Source of the DNA: an uncultured Collinsella sp.
Lineage (GTDB): Bacteria > Actinomycetota > Coriobacteriia > Coriobacteriales > Coriobacteriaceae
Reading direction: 5' to 3'
Assembly: GCA_902494585.1 (NCBI GenBank)
Contig: CABUUD010000103.1
Span: forward strand, 1 to 6,362
DNA length: 6,362 nt
Both the position numbers and the translations under genes were made by a program. Shown in pieces: positions 6,087-6,362 of the stretch. Positions within the stretch are counted from its first letter, which is position 1, and each line of letters opens with the position of its first letter. The notes under the pieces are model-generated. The model ran no database searches and was not told where the DNA came from. It saw nothing but the letters and a program-made list of their open reading frames with translations.

Positions 6087-6362
6087 ATGGCTACCCCCAA
6101 GATTTCCGTTGTCGTTCCCATCTATAAAGTGGAGGAGTGCCTGGCATGGTGCCTGGACTCCCTGCTTGCGCAGGATATGCCCGATTGGGAGGGCGTGCTG
6201 GTTAACGATGGCTCGCCGGATGGCTCGCGCGATATTGCGGCCGCTTATTGCGAAAAGGACGCGCGCTTTACGCTGGTCGATAAGGAGAACGGTGGCCTGT
6301 CGAGTGCCCGCAATGCGGGTATCGCTGCATCCACGGCGCCTGTCGTTGCGTTTTTGGTTTCC
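6087..6362 (+). CDS. Family-2 glycosyltransferase B', N-terminal 92 codons (cut by window end)
   Basis: The frame is open from ATG 6087 to the last base, giving 92 complete codons. It encodes the first part of a GT-A family-2 domain: VVVPIYKVEECL (8-19), CLDSLLAQ (22-29), VNDGSPDGS (39-47) and NGGLSSARNAGI (68-79). The window stops at VVAFLVS (86-92), just before the expected metal-binding acidic motif, so activity cannot be judged. It resembles gene B more than A or A' (CLDSLLAQ, VNDGS, ARNAGI). The ribosome site AGGAG (6073-6077) overlaps the TAG stop of A' and lies 9 bases before the ATG. The in-frame GTG at 6081 would sit only 3 bases from it and is less likely. The 12-base gap to A' implies the same transcript. 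Confidence 0.88.
   Translation, partial: MATPKISVVVPIYKVEECLAWCLDSLLAQDMPDWEGVLVNDGSPDGSRDIAAAYCEKDARFTLVDKENGGLSSARNAGIAASTAPVVAFLVS

Noticed and set aside
1..6362. CRISPR array, tRNA/rRNA, insertion sequence or phage-defence island
   Set aside because: No short regularly spaced repeats, no tRNA-like fold, and no transposase or terminal inverted repeats were seen. The only long repeat is the A/A' coding similarity.

Overview
The window reads as ordinary high-GC bacterial chromosome. Codon third positions are rich in G and C, start codons include TTG, and genes are preceded by AGGAGG-type ribosome binding sites. Several degenerate members of the 'AAA-ATPase-like plus PD-(D/E)XK' family and arrays of family-2 glycosyltransferases in surface-polysaccharide loci are typical of gut Coriobacteriia such as Collinsella. 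That assignment is inference from style and content; the window carries no phylogenetic marker.

Layout. (1) Positions 1-1389, plus strand: the 3' part of a gene for a divergent AAA-ATPase-like/PDDEXK_9 protein. Its 5' end, including any P-loop, lies outside the window. (2) Positions 1399-2418, minus strand and convergent with gene 1 (9 bases between stop codons): a 339-aa family-2 glycosyltransferase whose motifs resemble galactofuranosyl/rhamnosyl transferases of the GlfT1/GlfT2 type. (3) Positions 2419-2730: a 312-base divergent intergenic region with a candidate promoter on each strand, a 12-base perfect palindrome and one doubtful small ORF. (4) Positions 2731-6362, plus strand: four consecutive GT-A family-2 glycosyltransferase genes, here called A (2731-3834), B (3841-4881), A' (4956-6074) and B' (6087 to the window end, partial).

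How the genes work together. Five glycosyltransferases in about 5 kb point to assembly of a cell-surface polysaccharide (capsule, exopolysaccharide or a wall-linked glycan). Each enzyme would add one sugar to a growing lipid-linked chain on the cytoplasmic face of the membrane. The GlfT-like enzyme suggests a galactofuranose- or rhamnose-containing unit. No polymerase, flippase, priming transferase or nucleotide-sugar enzyme is visible here, so the product cannot be named.

The most notable signal is the A/A' pair. By hand count they are 85% identical in protein and 84% in DNA over the 99 codons of the nucleotide-binding half, but only about 30% identical in the C-terminal part. This is a duplicated, mosaic pair that keeps one donor-binding module and varies the rest. 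A' also carries Cys in place of the conserved uracil-stacking Tyr. Separately, the first gene seems to have lost the key residues of both its ATPase Walker B motif and its nuclease site. I saw no RNA genes, CRISPR arrays, insertion sequences or convincing intrinsic terminators.
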